A stretch of 11,366 bases of DNA from an uncultured Flavobacteriaceae bacterium (GTDB lineage: Bacteria; Bacteroidota; Bacteroidia; Flavobacteriales; Flavobacteriaceae): positions 1 to 11,366 of the forward strand of contig CAJXEG010000026.1 of the NCBI GenBank assembly GCA_913052425.1. Reading direction: 5' to 3'. Shown piece after piece: positions 1 to 7,544 of the stretch. The translations under genes and the position numbers were made by a program. The notes beneath the pieces were generated by a model. It saw nothing but the letters and a program-made list of their open reading frames with translations. It had not been told where the DNA came from and ran no database searches. Position 1 is the stretch's first letter. The number at the start of each line of letters is the position of its first letter.

Positions 1-154
1 AATGACGGGTCAACAATTGAACTGAACTCTTGCCTTGATTTTCTATTTCAATTCGATAAGTAAAAGCATAGTGAAGAACGTTGTCTTTTAGAAAACTCCC
101 CTCATAATCCGTTTCCACTGAGATTTTGATGCCTCTTGTTACTTGTTGAATCAT
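1..154 (-). CDS. apaG: ApaG family protein, N-terminal part (cut by left window edge)
   Basis: Reading the minus strand from an ATG at 154 gives 51 uninterrupted residues beginning MIQQVTRGIKISVETDYEG and ending with SVQLLTRH at the window edge. This is the typical start of ApaG (DUF525 domain), a small beta-sandwich protein of about 125-130 residues; the QVTRGI and 'SVQLLTRH' segments are family hallmarks. The remaining C-terminal part lies outside the window. ApaG is sometimes named a Co2+/Mg2+ efflux protein from genetics in enterobacteria, but its molecular role is not settled. It has the same orientation as the plug gene upstream, 80 bases away, and a possible promoter of its own lies in that gap. 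Identification is firm; function is uncertain. Confidence 0.9.
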   Translation of the reverse strand, partial: MIQQVTRGIKISVETDYEGSFLKDNVLHYAFTYRIEIENQGKSSVQLLTRH

Positions 155-179
155 TAAATTAATTTAAAAATTAGAGTAG

Positions 180-210
180 CCAATATAATTAAAATTGCTG
201 TGATTGTCAA
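180..210 (-). promoter_or_regulatory. Candidate promoter for apaG
   Basis: On the minus strand a TTGACA-like element (bases 210-205) is followed, 20 bases after its TTG, by TATATTGG (187-180). This is one mismatch from the Bacteroidota -7 consensus TAnnTTTG, and the spacing to a -33 TTG element fits. Transcription would start near 175, leaving a leader of about 20 bases before the apaG ATG. The surrounding 155-234 gap is A/T-rich and shows no convincing terminator hairpin, so readthrough from the plug gene is also possible. This is inference from motif matching only. Confidence 0.35.
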
Positions 211-234
211 CTGAAAAAGTTAAATAAAACCTTA

Positions 235-1494
235 TCAATCAATAATTTCAAAAGATGAAGTTTCCCCCACACCAATCAAAGAATCGTACTGATTTCCAAA
301 AAATCTGTAGTAAACCAAAATCAAATATCGATTTTCGGTCAGGGCATGAGAACCACAAATGGCATTTAAAAGTTCGGACTGTGGTGTTTTGGCCACGAAT
401 TTATAGTTGTATATTCCTTGCTTGAGCAACATCACCCCTTCATAAATTTCCAAGGAGGGATTGTAATACATTTTATTTTCCTCCTCCAACTCATAATTGT
501 TGAATTTCCCATAAACATAAATTTCTTGGTCTTTTAACAAGGTGGGGGCAGACAAACTAAAATGAACCCAACTATAGTCCGCTTCAATAGCCCCATTCTC
601 TGACCCTTGAAGGGTCTGGATGACGAAATCTCCGTTGAGGTCTTGGGTAAAGCTGTAGGGGTATCCCCTGCGCAGAAAGTTTGTAGTCAGGTAAGATTCA
701 TACAAACGATTCAGTTCCACCATGCTAACATTGGCACTGGTAACTTGAATGTTCCTGGTACTAAAAAAAAGGTATTCATTACCCCCCTCAAATCTACTTT
801 CTGCGTCATAGCGGTATTCCAAACGACCGCCGTTGTTGTATTGTGGCTTCAGATGGTTTAGGGAGGTATTCCATTGTTCATTTTGGAGGATGGTGACGTG
901 CAATTGGTTTTGAGGATCACGAAAATATTCTCCCCGTGGTGGACTAACGGAAAATTGAACACTTTGGTGGGTTTGGTAATATTTCAGATCACGAGGTCTG
1001 AAAACGCCTGCATTTACTGTAGCTCCATCTTCATAAATCACAAATTTTCTGGAAAAAACAATTTCATCGGCTTCGTTGTAGATTTCCAAATGGTAGTTAC
1101 CCGAAATTAAAAACGATGTTTGTTCATTGGGTAAATTGAGTTGATAATGGGTGTAGGGTTGAAGTGTGTTGAAGGAAGTTTGATAGTTTTCAATTCTCAA
1201 ATTATCAAAACCTTTCAGGTATTCATTTTGAAACAAGTTGGAAGGTGTCCAATCGTGATTAAAGTATTTGACTCTGTAATAGTAATTTCTTTCATCCCCG
1301 TTCAGATCGTCGAAGTGCAATTCGAAAGGTGCCCCCAGTTTAACGATGGGAAATTGAATTTCTGAGTCTTGATTTTTAAAAACAACGGATTTTATAGATT
1401 GTGCATACATGGTTTTTTGGGGGGGTTGTGCCAAAACCATTTGTATAAAGCTAGCTATAAATACAAAACGTTTAAGCTTTTGATTTTCAATCAT
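235..1494 (-). CDS. Type IX secretion system plug protein (DUF5103)
   Basis: This is a 419-residue exported protein. Residues 1-22 form a signal peptide: a basic start (KLKR), a hydrophobic stretch and a likely cleavage site after LAQ. The following domain carries the conserved YYYRVKYFNHDWTPS, 'EYLKGFDNLR' and 'NYHLEIYN' segments (about residues 70-140) of the T9SS plug / DUF5103 family. The C-terminal third (about 325-415) contains YVYGKFNNYEL, NYKFV and LVYYRFFG, and reads as a second beta-rich domain. In Flavobacterium johnsoniae a member of this family was found closing the periplasmic side of the SprA translocon when the outside partner PorV is absent. It should therefore act in the periplasm at the outer membrane translocon. 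It is divergent from the nqr operon and co-directional with apaG. No obvious promoter was found upstream. Length and ends look complete; family assignment is confident, the plug role comes from homology. Confidence 0.88.
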   Translation of the reverse strand: MIENQKLKRFVFIASFIQMVLAQPPQKTMYAQSIKSVVFKNQDSEIQFPIVKLGAPFELHFDDLNGDERNYYYRVKYFNHDWTPSNLFQNEYLKGFDNLRIENYQTSFNTLQPYTHYQLNLPNEQTSFLISGNYHLEIYNEADEIVFSRKFVIYEDGATVNAGVFRPRDLKYYQTHQSVQFSVSPPRGEYFRDPQNQLHVTILQNEQWNTSLNHLKPQYNNGGRLEYRYDAESRFEGGNEYLFFSTRNIQVTSANVSMVELNRLYESYLTTNFLRRGYPYSFTQDLNGDFVIQTLQGSENGAIEADYSWVHFSLSAPTLLKDQEIYVYGKFNNYELEEENKMYYNPSLEIYEGVMLLKQGIYNYKFVAKTPQSELLNAICGSHALTENRYLILVYYRFFGNQYDSLIGVGETSSFEIID

Positions 1495-1663
1495 ACTGTA
1501 AAATTATGAATTTAAATGCATTTGGTGGATCTTTCTTAGGCCCCTTGAGTAAAAAGTTAAACGACTATTTAGAATTATTATAAATTATTAAACTTTGCCA
1601 TTTATTCATTTCAAGGGGTGAGGCTTTATTAGTAAATTTGACAGATTTTAGAAACTTTCATAT
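1495..1663. other. Divergent intergenic region between plug gene and nqrA
   Basis: This 169-base A/T-rich gap separates two divergent genes and must hold the start signals for the whole nqr operon and probably for the plug gene. The stretch at about 1551-1600 is particularly A/T-rich. On the plus strand there is a good TAnnTTTG element at 1633-1640. On the minus strand I found no equally good match close enough to the plug start. I see no perfect long inverted repeat, riboswitch or small ORF in it. Confidence 0.6.
1609..1640 (+). promoter_or_regulatory. Candidate promoter of the nqrABCDEF operon
   Basis: TAAATTTG at 1633-1640 matches the Bacteroidota primary sigma factor -7 consensus TAnnTTTG exactly. 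A TTTC at 1609-1612, one base from the -33 consensus TTTG, lies 20 bases upstream, which is suitable spacing. Transcription would start near 1647, giving a leader of only about 17 bases before the nqrA ATG at 1664. The leader has no Shine-Dalgarno sequence, as is usual in this phylum. Motif match only; a start-site map is not available here. Confidence 0.5.
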
Positions 1664-3016
1664 ATGTCTGTAGGCATTCGCATCCGAAGAGGTGCAACAA
1701 TCCAATTGAAAGGTGAGTCTGAAAAAATCTTATCAGATGCATCCCCTTCCAAAACATTTGCTCTAAAACCCGACAATTTCTTTGGAATTGTCCCCCGACT
1801 CATGGTCAAAGAAGGAGAGAAAATTGCACAAGGGGCGCCTGTTTTTCATTCCAAAAAAGATCCGAGGATTTTATTGGTTTCTCCTGTAGCCGGAACGGTC
1901 AAAGAGGTCGTTAGGGGAGCCAAAAGAAAAATTTTAAAAATCGTCGTCGAGCAACAAGAGGGCGATATTATTTCTCACAAAATACCTGCAGACAAATCTT
2001 TGAGCCGTGAAAGCGTTACCGAGATTTTGTTAAAAAGCGGTGCCTGGCCTTTTATCAAACAAAGGCCTTACGGGATTACTGCCGACCCCGATGCTAATCC
2101 AAAGGCCATTTATGTTTCTACCTATGCCTCTGCTCCCTTGGATGTTGACTTTCAGTTTTTACTCAAAAACCACAAGGACGATTTCCAAAAGGGGATTGAT
2201 GTTCTAAACGCTTTGGCCGACACGCCCGCGGTACTTTCTATAGACGCTACTTTTTCAGGATTTTTTGAAAGCATTAAAGGTGTTGAGTTGTTGCGGATCA
2301 ACGGGCCCCACCCCGCTGGGAACGTCAGTGTTCAGATGCACAAACACATGCCCATTAACATGGGGGAGAAGGTTTGGGAAGTTCGTCCCGAAGACGTGGT
2401 CAACATCGGAAAACTTTTTACCGATGGGCAATACAGTGCCCAGCGAACATTGGCCGTGGCTGGAGAATCGGTTCTACAACCCCAATACATTAAAACTAAA
2501 ATTGGCGCCCTTATCAGTTCTGTAACAGACATTGCCGGATTTGACAATAGCCTGCAAAACCGTTTTATCAACGGTGATGTTTTAAGCGGAAAGGCTGAAG
2601 CTCCCGACGGTCATTTGGACTTTTACAACAACCTGTTGACCATTATCCCCGAAGGAAACCACTACAGAATGTTTGGATGGTTGCCCTTTATGGACAACAA
2701 AATCCCCAGCTTGTCAAAAACCTCTTTGTCTTGGTTGTTTGGCAATAAAGGATACAGCGTTGATACCAACATGAACGGTGAAGAACGCGCTTTTGTGGTC
2801 ACCGGGGAAATGGAAAAAGTTTTTCCAATGGACATTTACCCCATGCAGTTACTCAAAGCCTGTATGGCAGCAGACATCGAAAAAATGGAAGCTTTGGGCA
2901 TATACGAAGTAATCCCCGAGGACTTCGGATTGATTGACTATGCCAATACCTCCAAAATCGAGGCCCAGGAAATTATCAGAGAAGGAATTGAATTAATGAT
3001 TAAAGAAGTAGGATAA
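1664..3016 (+). CDS. nqrA: Na+-translocating NADH-quinone reductase subunit A
   Basis: NqrA is the peripheral, cytoplasmic subunit of Na+-NQR and contributes to quinone binding and to docking of NqrF. The 450 residues are full length for the family. The N-terminal part (about residues 30-95) is a barrel-sandwich fold resembling biotinyl/lipoyl domains, with 'TFALKPDNF' and AGTVKEVVRGAKRKI. The middle carries NGPHPAGNVSVQMH (213-226), VVNIGKLF and RTLAVAGESV, which align in order with the well-known Vibrio protein, followed by an SLBB-like region. There is no signal peptide or membrane segment, as expected. The start is set by the family's usual short N-terminus (MS-x-x-IRI-x-x-G). It is the first gene of the operon, behind a promoter-like element, and nqrB begins 10 bases after its stop. 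Confidence 0.97.
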   Translation: MSVGIRIRRGATIQLKGESEKILSDASPSKTFALKPDNFFGIVPRLMVKEGEKIAQGAPVFHSKKDPRILLVSPVAGTVKEVVRGAKRKILKIVVEQQEGDIISHKIPADKSLSRESVTEILLKSGAWPFIKQRPYGITADPDANPKAIYVSTYASAPLDVDFQFLLKNHKDDFQKGIDVLNALADTPAVLSIDATFSGFFESIKGVELLRINGPHPAGNVSVQMHKHMPINMGEKVWEVRPEDVVNIGKLFTDGQYSAQRTLAVAGESVLQPQYIKTKIGALISSVTDIAGFDNSLQNRFINGDVLSGKAEAPDGHLDFYNNLLTIIPEGNHYRMFGWLPFMDNKIPSLSKTSLSWLFGNKGYSVDTNMNGEERAFVVTGEMEKVFPMDIYPMQLLKACMAADIEKMEALGIYEVIPEDFGLIDYANTSKIEAQEIIREGIELMIKEVG

Positions 3017-3026
3017 TATTTACAGT

Positions 3027-4181
3027 ATGAGTTTTTTGAGGAAAAAATTAGACGATTTAAAAAGACCTTTTGGCAAAGGTCAAAAATGGGAAAAGTATGC
3101 TCCGGCCATTAATGCCTTTGATACTTTTCTTTTTGTACCCAACCATACGACCCATACCGGGGCACACATTCGGGATGCGGTAGATCTCAAAAGAACAATG
3201 GTAACGGTCATCATTGCATTGATGCCTGCATTGATCTATGGGATTTACAACACCGGATACCAACACTACATTCAGACCGGAGAGGCTTTTACCTTTATGG
3301 ATGCATTCATTCATGGCTCATGGAAAATTGTTCCCATGATTATTGTATCCTATGTGGTAGGATTGACCATTGAATTTATTTTTGCCGTCTATCGCGGGCA
3401 CGAAGTCAATGAGGGTTACCTGGTAACAGGTCTGTTGATCCCCATGATCATGCCTGTGGACATTCCCTTGTGGATGGTTGCCATCTCAGTGGCCTTTGCG
3501 GTATTGATTGCCAAAGAAGCTTTTGGGGGAACGGGAATGAACATTTTAAATCCCGCGCTTACCGCCAGAGCCTTTGCATTTTTTGCCTATCCAACCTATA
3601 TGTCAGGAAACAAAGTTTGGGTTTCGGAAGCCTCCAATATCGATGGGATTTCCGGGGAAACCATTTTGGGAACTTTGGCTGCCGGAGGCAATGTCAACTA
3701 TAGTTTCTTTGAGATGTTTCAAGGGTCCATACCCGGCTCTATTGCCGAGACTTCAGCCCTGTTTGTCCTGATCGGCGCAGCCATTTTGATTGCCACAGGA
3801 GTGGGCAGTTGGAGAATTATGGTAGGAAGTATTCTTGGAGCAGCACTGATAGGCTTTTTGTTTAATCTTTGGGGGGCCAACGCCCTGATGAGCTTTTCGT
3901 GGGTCAACCACCTCGTAGTGGGCGGTTTTGCTTTTGGTGTAGTCTTTATGGCCACCGACCCCGTCTCCGCTGCTCAAACCAACAAAGGAAAATGGGTTTA
4001 TGGAATCCTCGTTGGTGTATTTTGTATTTTGATCAGAGTATTTAACCCTGCCTATCCCGAAGGGGTGATGTTGGCCATACTGTTGATGAATGTTTTTGCT
4101 CCCACCATCGACCATTATGTCATACAAGGAAATATAAACAAACGTAAAAAAAGATGGGCTTCAGCCCTTAAAACCGCATAG
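3027..4181 (+). CDS. nqrB: Na+-translocating NADH-quinone reductase subunit B
   Basis: NqrB is the largest membrane subunit; it carries one covalently bound FMN and the riboflavin, and takes part in quinone reduction and Na+ transfer. The 384 residues contain about ten hydrophobic segments. Family landmarks are 'PNHTTHTGAHIRD' (38-50), GHEVNEGYLVTG (124-135), GGTGMNILNPALTARAFAFF (167-186) and FMATDPVSAAQT (307-318). The expected FMN-bearing threonine is Thr212 in the segment IDGISGET. The usual motif reads SGAT, so Glu211 replaces the conserved alanine while the threonine is kept. The N-terminal 30 residues are basic and cytoplasmic. nqrC starts 2 bases after the stop, implying translational coupling. 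Identity is certain; flavinylation of Thr212 is inferred. Confidence 0.97.
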   Translation: MSFLRKKLDDLKRPFGKGQKWEKYAPAINAFDTFLFVPNHTTHTGAHIRDAVDLKRTMVTVIIALMPALIYGIYNTGYQHYIQTGEAFTFMDAFIHGSWKIVPMIIVSYVVGLTIEFIFAVYRGHEVNEGYLVTGLLIPMIMPVDIPLWMVAISVAFAVLIAKEAFGGTGMNILNPALTARAFAFFAYPTYMSGNKVWVSEASNIDGISGETILGTLAAGGNVNYSFFEMFQGSIPGSIAETSALFVLIGAAILIATGVGSWRIMVGSILGAALIGFLFNLWGANALMSFSWVNHLVVGGFAFGVVFMATDPVSAAQTNKGKWVYGILVGVFCILIRVFNPAYPEGVMLAILLMNVFAPTIDHYVIQGNINKRKKRWASALKTA

Positions 4182-4183
4182 TC

Positions 4184-4915
4184 ATGAACAGAGACTCCAA
4201 CGGATATACTTTTATTTTTGCAACGGCAATGGTGCTGGTGGTCGCTACCACTTTGGCCTTTACTGCCAGTTCACTCAAATCCTTACAGGCCGATAATGTC
4301 AGAAAGGAAAAAATGCAAAACATACTCTCAACCATTGGTATTCAGACCGACAGAGAGCAGGCAGAAACCCTCTACAAAAAATATATCAACGGAACCCTTG
4401 CACTCGATCACATGGGCAATGTTGATGAAGCTGTAGATGCTTTTAAAATCAAGCTCAACAACGAGATCAAGAAACCGGCACAAGACCAACGATTCCCCCT
4501 CTACAAAGCGGTGGTGGACAATATGAGTTATTACATCATTCCCCTTCGCGGTTCGGGATTGTGGGATGCCATTTGGGGTTATATCGCCCTAAAGTCCGAC
4601 ATCAACACCATTCAAGGTGCGGTATTTGACCACAAAGGAGAAACCGCAGGACTGGGTGCAGAAATCACCCAGCAATGGTTTATGGATCGATTTAAAGAGG
4701 AAAAAGTATTTGATACTTCCGGTCAATTGGTGGGGATCAATGTTTCCAAAACGAACAACGACCCCAAAGATACTGACAAGGACGATCACGAAGTTGACGC
4801 CATTTCCGGTGCAACCATCACCGGCGACGGCGTTACTGACATGATCATCGAGCGACTAAAACACTACCTTCCTTATTTTGAAAAGGAAAAATCAACAATG
4901 GCCTCGATAAACTAA
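4184..4915 (+). CDS. nqrC: Na+-translocating NADH-quinone reductase subunit C
   Basis: NqrC is a membrane-anchored periplasmic subunit carrying the second covalent FMN. The 243-residue protein has one clear N-terminal membrane segment (about 8-28) followed by a soluble FMN-binding domain. Visible motifs are 'GSGLWDAIWGYIAL' (123-136), ETAGLGAEI (153-161) and the flavinylation motif DAISGAT (205-211). Thr211 is the expected attachment site for FMN transferred from FAD by ApbE. Unlike NqrB in this operon, its motif is fully canonical. The short charged insert KTNNDPKDTDKDDHE just before the motif is probably a surface loop. The tail after residue 230 is short and charged. nqrD follows after 6 bases. 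Confidence 0.96.
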   Translation: MNRDSNGYTFIFATAMVLVVATTLAFTASSLKSLQADNVRKEKMQNILSTIGIQTDREQAETLYKKYINGTLALDHMGNVDEAVDAFKIKLNNEIKKPAQDQRFPLYKAVVDNMSYYIIPLRGSGLWDAIWGYIALKSDINTIQGAVFDHKGETAGLGAEITQQWFMDRFKEEKVFDTSGQLVGINVSKTNNDPKDTDKDDHEVDAISGATITGDGVTDMIIERLKHYLPYFEKEKSTMASIN

Positions 4916-4921
4916 CAAACT

Positions 4922-5617
4922 ATGGCAGACAAAGAAGCAAACCCTTCAAAAAAACCAACGCTTTTTTTCCTCAACAAGGAATCTGAGCCCTTATTTTCCA
5001 AAAAGAACAGGGCATTATTGACCGATCCTTTGGACGACAACAACCCCATTACTGTTCAGGTTTTGGGAATTTGTTCTGCCTTGGCGATTACCGTTCAGCT
5101 CAAGCCCGCTTTGGTCATGAGCCTTTCTGTGGTAGCAGTAATGGGCGCCAGTAATGTGATCATCTCCCTTCTTAGAAACTTAATTCCCAACAGGATCCGA
5201 ATCATCGTTCAGTTGGTGGTGGTGGCTTCTATGGTAATTTTGGTCGATCAAATCCTCAGGGCTTATGCTTATGATGTAAGTAAACAGCTTTCCATTTTTA
5301 TTGGATTGATCATCACCAATTGTATCGTTATGGGCCGCTTGGAAGCCTTTGCACTGGGCAACGGGGTTTGGAAATCTTTCCTTGACGGAATTGGAAACGC
5401 TGCGGGTTATGGATTTATCCTTATCGTAGTGGCTTTTTTCAGAGAACTTTTTGGTTCGGGAAAACTCTTTGGATTTCAGGTCATTCCAGATGCCCTTTAC
5501 GAAATGGGATATGAAAATAACGGTCTGATGTTATTGTCGCCCATGGCCTTGATTACCGTTGGTGTCTTTATCTGGCTTCAACGCGCCCGCAACAGAAAAC
5601 TCATCGAAAAGAATTAG
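4922..5617 (+). CDS. nqrD: Na+-translocating NADH-quinone reductase subunit D
   Basis: NqrD is one of two related membrane subunits that form the central electron path of Na+-NQR. The 231 residues contain about six membrane segments and the family signatures LTDPLDDNNPITVQVLGICSAL (33-54), 'LRNLIPNRIRIIVQ' and ITNCIVMGRLEAFAL. Cys51 and Cys134 correspond to the two cysteines which, with two of NqrE, bind an iron-sulfur cluster within the membrane in Vibrio. Both are shifted by about 22 residues relative to Vibrio, so this protein carries an extra hydrophilic N-terminus (MADKEANPSKKPTLFFLNKE) before the usual FSKKNR start. No internal ATG exists in that stretch and the chosen ATG lies 6 bases after the nqrC stop, so the extension looks real. 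nqrE follows 3 bases later. Confidence 0.96.
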   Translation: MADKEANPSKKPTLFFLNKESEPLFSKKNRALLTDPLDDNNPITVQVLGICSALAITVQLKPALVMSLSVVAVMGASNVIISLLRNLIPNRIRIIVQLVVVASMVILVDQILRAYAYDVSKQLSIFIGLIITNCIVMGRLEAFALGNGVWKSFLDGIGNAAGYGFILIVVAFFRELFGSGKLFGFQVIPDALYEMGYENNGLMLLSPMALITVGVFIWLQRARNRKLIEKN

Positions 5618-5620
5618 ATC

Positions 5621-6238
5621 ATGGAAGGATATTTAAACTTATTTGTAAAAAGTATTTTTATTGAGAACATGATCTTCGCCTATTTCTTAGGAATGTGTTC
5701 CTATTTGGCGGTTTCCAAAACCGTTAAAACGGCAGTAGGTCTTGGCTTTGCGGTTATTTTTGTTTTGGCCATCACGGTTCCAATCAATTTTTTGTTGGAC
5801 ACCTACCTATTGCGTCCCGGGGCTTTACAATGGTTGGATCCCTCCTATGCGGAGATTGATTTAAGCTTTTTGAGCTTTATCATGTTCATTGCCGTTATTG
5901 CCTCCATGGTTCAATTGGTAGAAATGATTGTAGAAAAATTTGCTCCTGCACTCTACGGAGCACTGGGGATTTTCCTTCCCTTGATCGCGGTAAATTGTGC
6001 CATTCTTGGAGGGTCTTTGTTTATGCAACAAAAAGATTTTTCCGGAGTTACTGAATCTGCAGTTTACGGTTTGGGCTCGGGAGTAGGTTGGTTGTTGGCC
6101 ATTTTGGCCATCGCAGCCATTCGAGAAAAGATTATTTATTCAAATGTTCCGGCACCACTGCGCGGGCTGGGCATTACCTTTATTATAACAGGTTTGATGG
6201 CGTTGGGTTTTATGAGTTTCATGGGGATTAAATTATAG
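5621..6238 (+). CDS. nqrE: Na+-translocating NADH-quinone reductase subunit E
   Basis: NqrE is the partner of NqrD, with about six membrane segments and inverted topology. The 205 residues show the usual start '[20 protein letters not shown]' (7-26), then [23 protein letters not shown] (109-131) and [16 protein letters not shown]. Cys26 and Cys126 are the expected ligands of the shared intramembrane iron-sulfur cluster; Cys26 sits at the same position as in Vibrio. A loop at about 60-80 ([21 protein letters not shown]) is a little longer than in the Vibrio protein, which accounts for the shift of the second cysteine. nqrF starts 10 bases downstream. There is no sign of damage. Confidence 0.96.
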   Translation: MEGYLNLFVKSIFIENMIFAYFLGMCSYLAVSKTVKTAVGLGFAVIFVLAITVPINFLLDTYLLRPGALQWLDPSYAEIDLSFLSFIMFIAVIASMVQLVEMIVEKFAPALYGALGIFLPLIAVNCAILGGSLFMQQKDFSGVTESAVYGLGSGVGWLLAILAIAAIREKIIYSNVPAPLRGLGITFIITGLMALGFMSFMGIKL

Positions 6239-6248
6239 GATATTAAAG

Positions 6249-7544
6249 ATGGATTATTCAGTTATTGTTGCGAGTATTGCGGTTTTTTTGGTCATCACTT
6301 TCGTGTTGGTGGGTATGCTTTTGGGAGCCAAGGCAAAATTATTGCCTTCGGGGCCTGTAAGCTTATTGATCAACGGAGATAATGATGTTGAGGTTTCCTC
6401 CGGGAGTACCTTGCTTACCACCTTGGGGAATAATAAAATATTTTTGCCCTCTGCTTGTGGAGGTGGAGGAACCTGCATCCAATGCAAGTGCCAGATTCTC
6501 GAAGGCGGCGGTGAAATCCTCCCCACCGAGGCACCGCACTTTACACGAAAAGAAATTGCCGAGGGATGGCGTTTGGGATGTCAGGTCAAAGTCAAAGAAA
6601 ACATGGTCATCCAAGTGCCCGAAGAGGTATTTGGGATCAAAAAATGGGAAGCTACAGTGGTCAGAAACTGGAATGTAGCCTCTTTTATTAAAGAATTTGT
6701 GGTGGAGATACCAGAAGCAATGGATTACAAAGCTGGGGGTTATATTCAAATTGAAATACCCAAATGTGAAGTCAACTATAGTGACATTGATATTTCTGCA
6801 CATCCTGAAGAACATCCCAGTGAACCAGATAAGTTTAAGTTGGAATGGGATAAATTTAATCTTTGGCCTTTAGTGATGAAAAATCCTGAAACAGTAGAGC
6901 GTGCCTATTCCATGGCATCATATCCTGCAGAAGGACGTGAGATCATGCTTAACGTCAGAATCGCTACCCCACCATGGGATCGTAACAAAAATGGCTGGAT
7001 GGATGTCAATCCCGGAATAGCCTCATCCTACATATTTTCAAAAAAAGCTGGGGATAAAGTAACCATTTCCGGTCCTTATGGAGAATTTTTTATCAACCAC
7101 TCCGAGGCCGAAATGCTCTATGTGGGTGGCGGTGCCGGTATGGCTCCTATGCGTTCTCATTTATATGAGCTCTTTAGAACCCTCAAAACCGGAAGAAAAG
7201 TTACTTTTTGGTACGGTGGGCGTTCCAAAAGAGAGCTATTTTATTTAGACCATTTCAGGGCCTTAGAAAAAGATTTCCCCAATTTTAAATTTTACGTCGC
7301 TTTGTCTGAACCCATGGAGGAAGACAATTGGAATGTCAAAGAAGCTTTGGACGGAGAGGGTGATGGATTCAAAGGGTTTGTTCATCAGTGTGTGATCGAC
7401 AACTATCTTAATCACCACGAAGCACCTGAAGATATTGAGGTCTATTTCTGTGGGCCACCCTTGATGAACCAGGCTATTGAAAAAATGGCCGACGACTTTG
7501 GTATCCCTCAGGAGAACGTTCGTTTCGACGATTTTGGAGGTTAA
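6249..7544 (+). CDS. nqrF: Na+-translocating NADH-quinone reductase subunit F
   Basis: NqrF is the electron input module: it oxidises NADH on the cytoplasmic side and passes electrons through FAD and a [2Fe-2S] cluster. The 431 residues begin with one membrane anchor (about 4-27), followed by a ferredoxin domain with Cys70, Cys76, Cys79 and Cys111, the same positions as in Vibrio. The FAD-binding motif RAYSMASYP lies at 218-226. The nucleotide-binding part has GGGAGMAPMRSH (293-304) and CGPPLM (401-406), and the protein ends in DDFGG, as expected for the family. All cofactor residues are present, so the enzyme should be active. Its stop codon overlaps the next ATG (TAATG), which couples it to the small downstream gene. 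Confidence 0.97.
   Translation: MDYSVIVASIAVFLVITFVLVGMLLGAKAKLLPSGPVSLLINGDNDVEVSSGSTLLTTLGNNKIFLPSACGGGGTCIQCKCQILEGGGEILPTEAPHFTRKEIAEGWRLGCQVKVKENMVIQVPEEVFGIKKWEATVVRNWNVASFIKEFVVEIPEAMDYKAGGYIQIEIPKCEVNYSDIDISAHPEEHPSEPDKFKLEWDKFNLWPLVMKNPETVERAYSMASYPAEGREIMLNVRIATPPWDRNKNGWMDVNPGIASSYIFSKKAGDKVTISGPYGEFFINHSEAEMLYVGGGAGMAPMRSHLYELFRTLKTGRKVTFWYGGRSKRELFYLDHFRALEKDFPNFKFYVALSEPMEEDNWNVKEALDGEGDGFKGFVHQCVIDNYLNHHEAPEDIEVYFCGPPLMNQAIEKMADDFGIPQENVRFDDFGG

Noticed and set aside
607..1365. Several plus-strand open frames opposite the plug gene
   Set aside because: They are short, overlap different parts of one intact minus-strand gene and look like shadow frames.
1591..1600. AAACTTTG region as an alternative nqrA promoter
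   Set aside because: The TA is one base too far from TTTG for the TAnnTTTG pattern, and the better match at 1633-1640 is closer to the gene.
3753..4127. 124-residue open frame on the minus strand inside nqrB
   Set aside because: It is antisense to conserved nqrB membrane segments and its composition (many Gly, Asp, His, Gln) reflects the reverse of hydrophobic codons.
6363..6815. 150-residue open frame on the minus strand inside nqrF
   Set aside because: It lies fully antisense to the unmistakable nqrF gene, has a low-complexity, Phe- and Ser-rich composition and no recognisable domain; it is a by-product of the coding strand.
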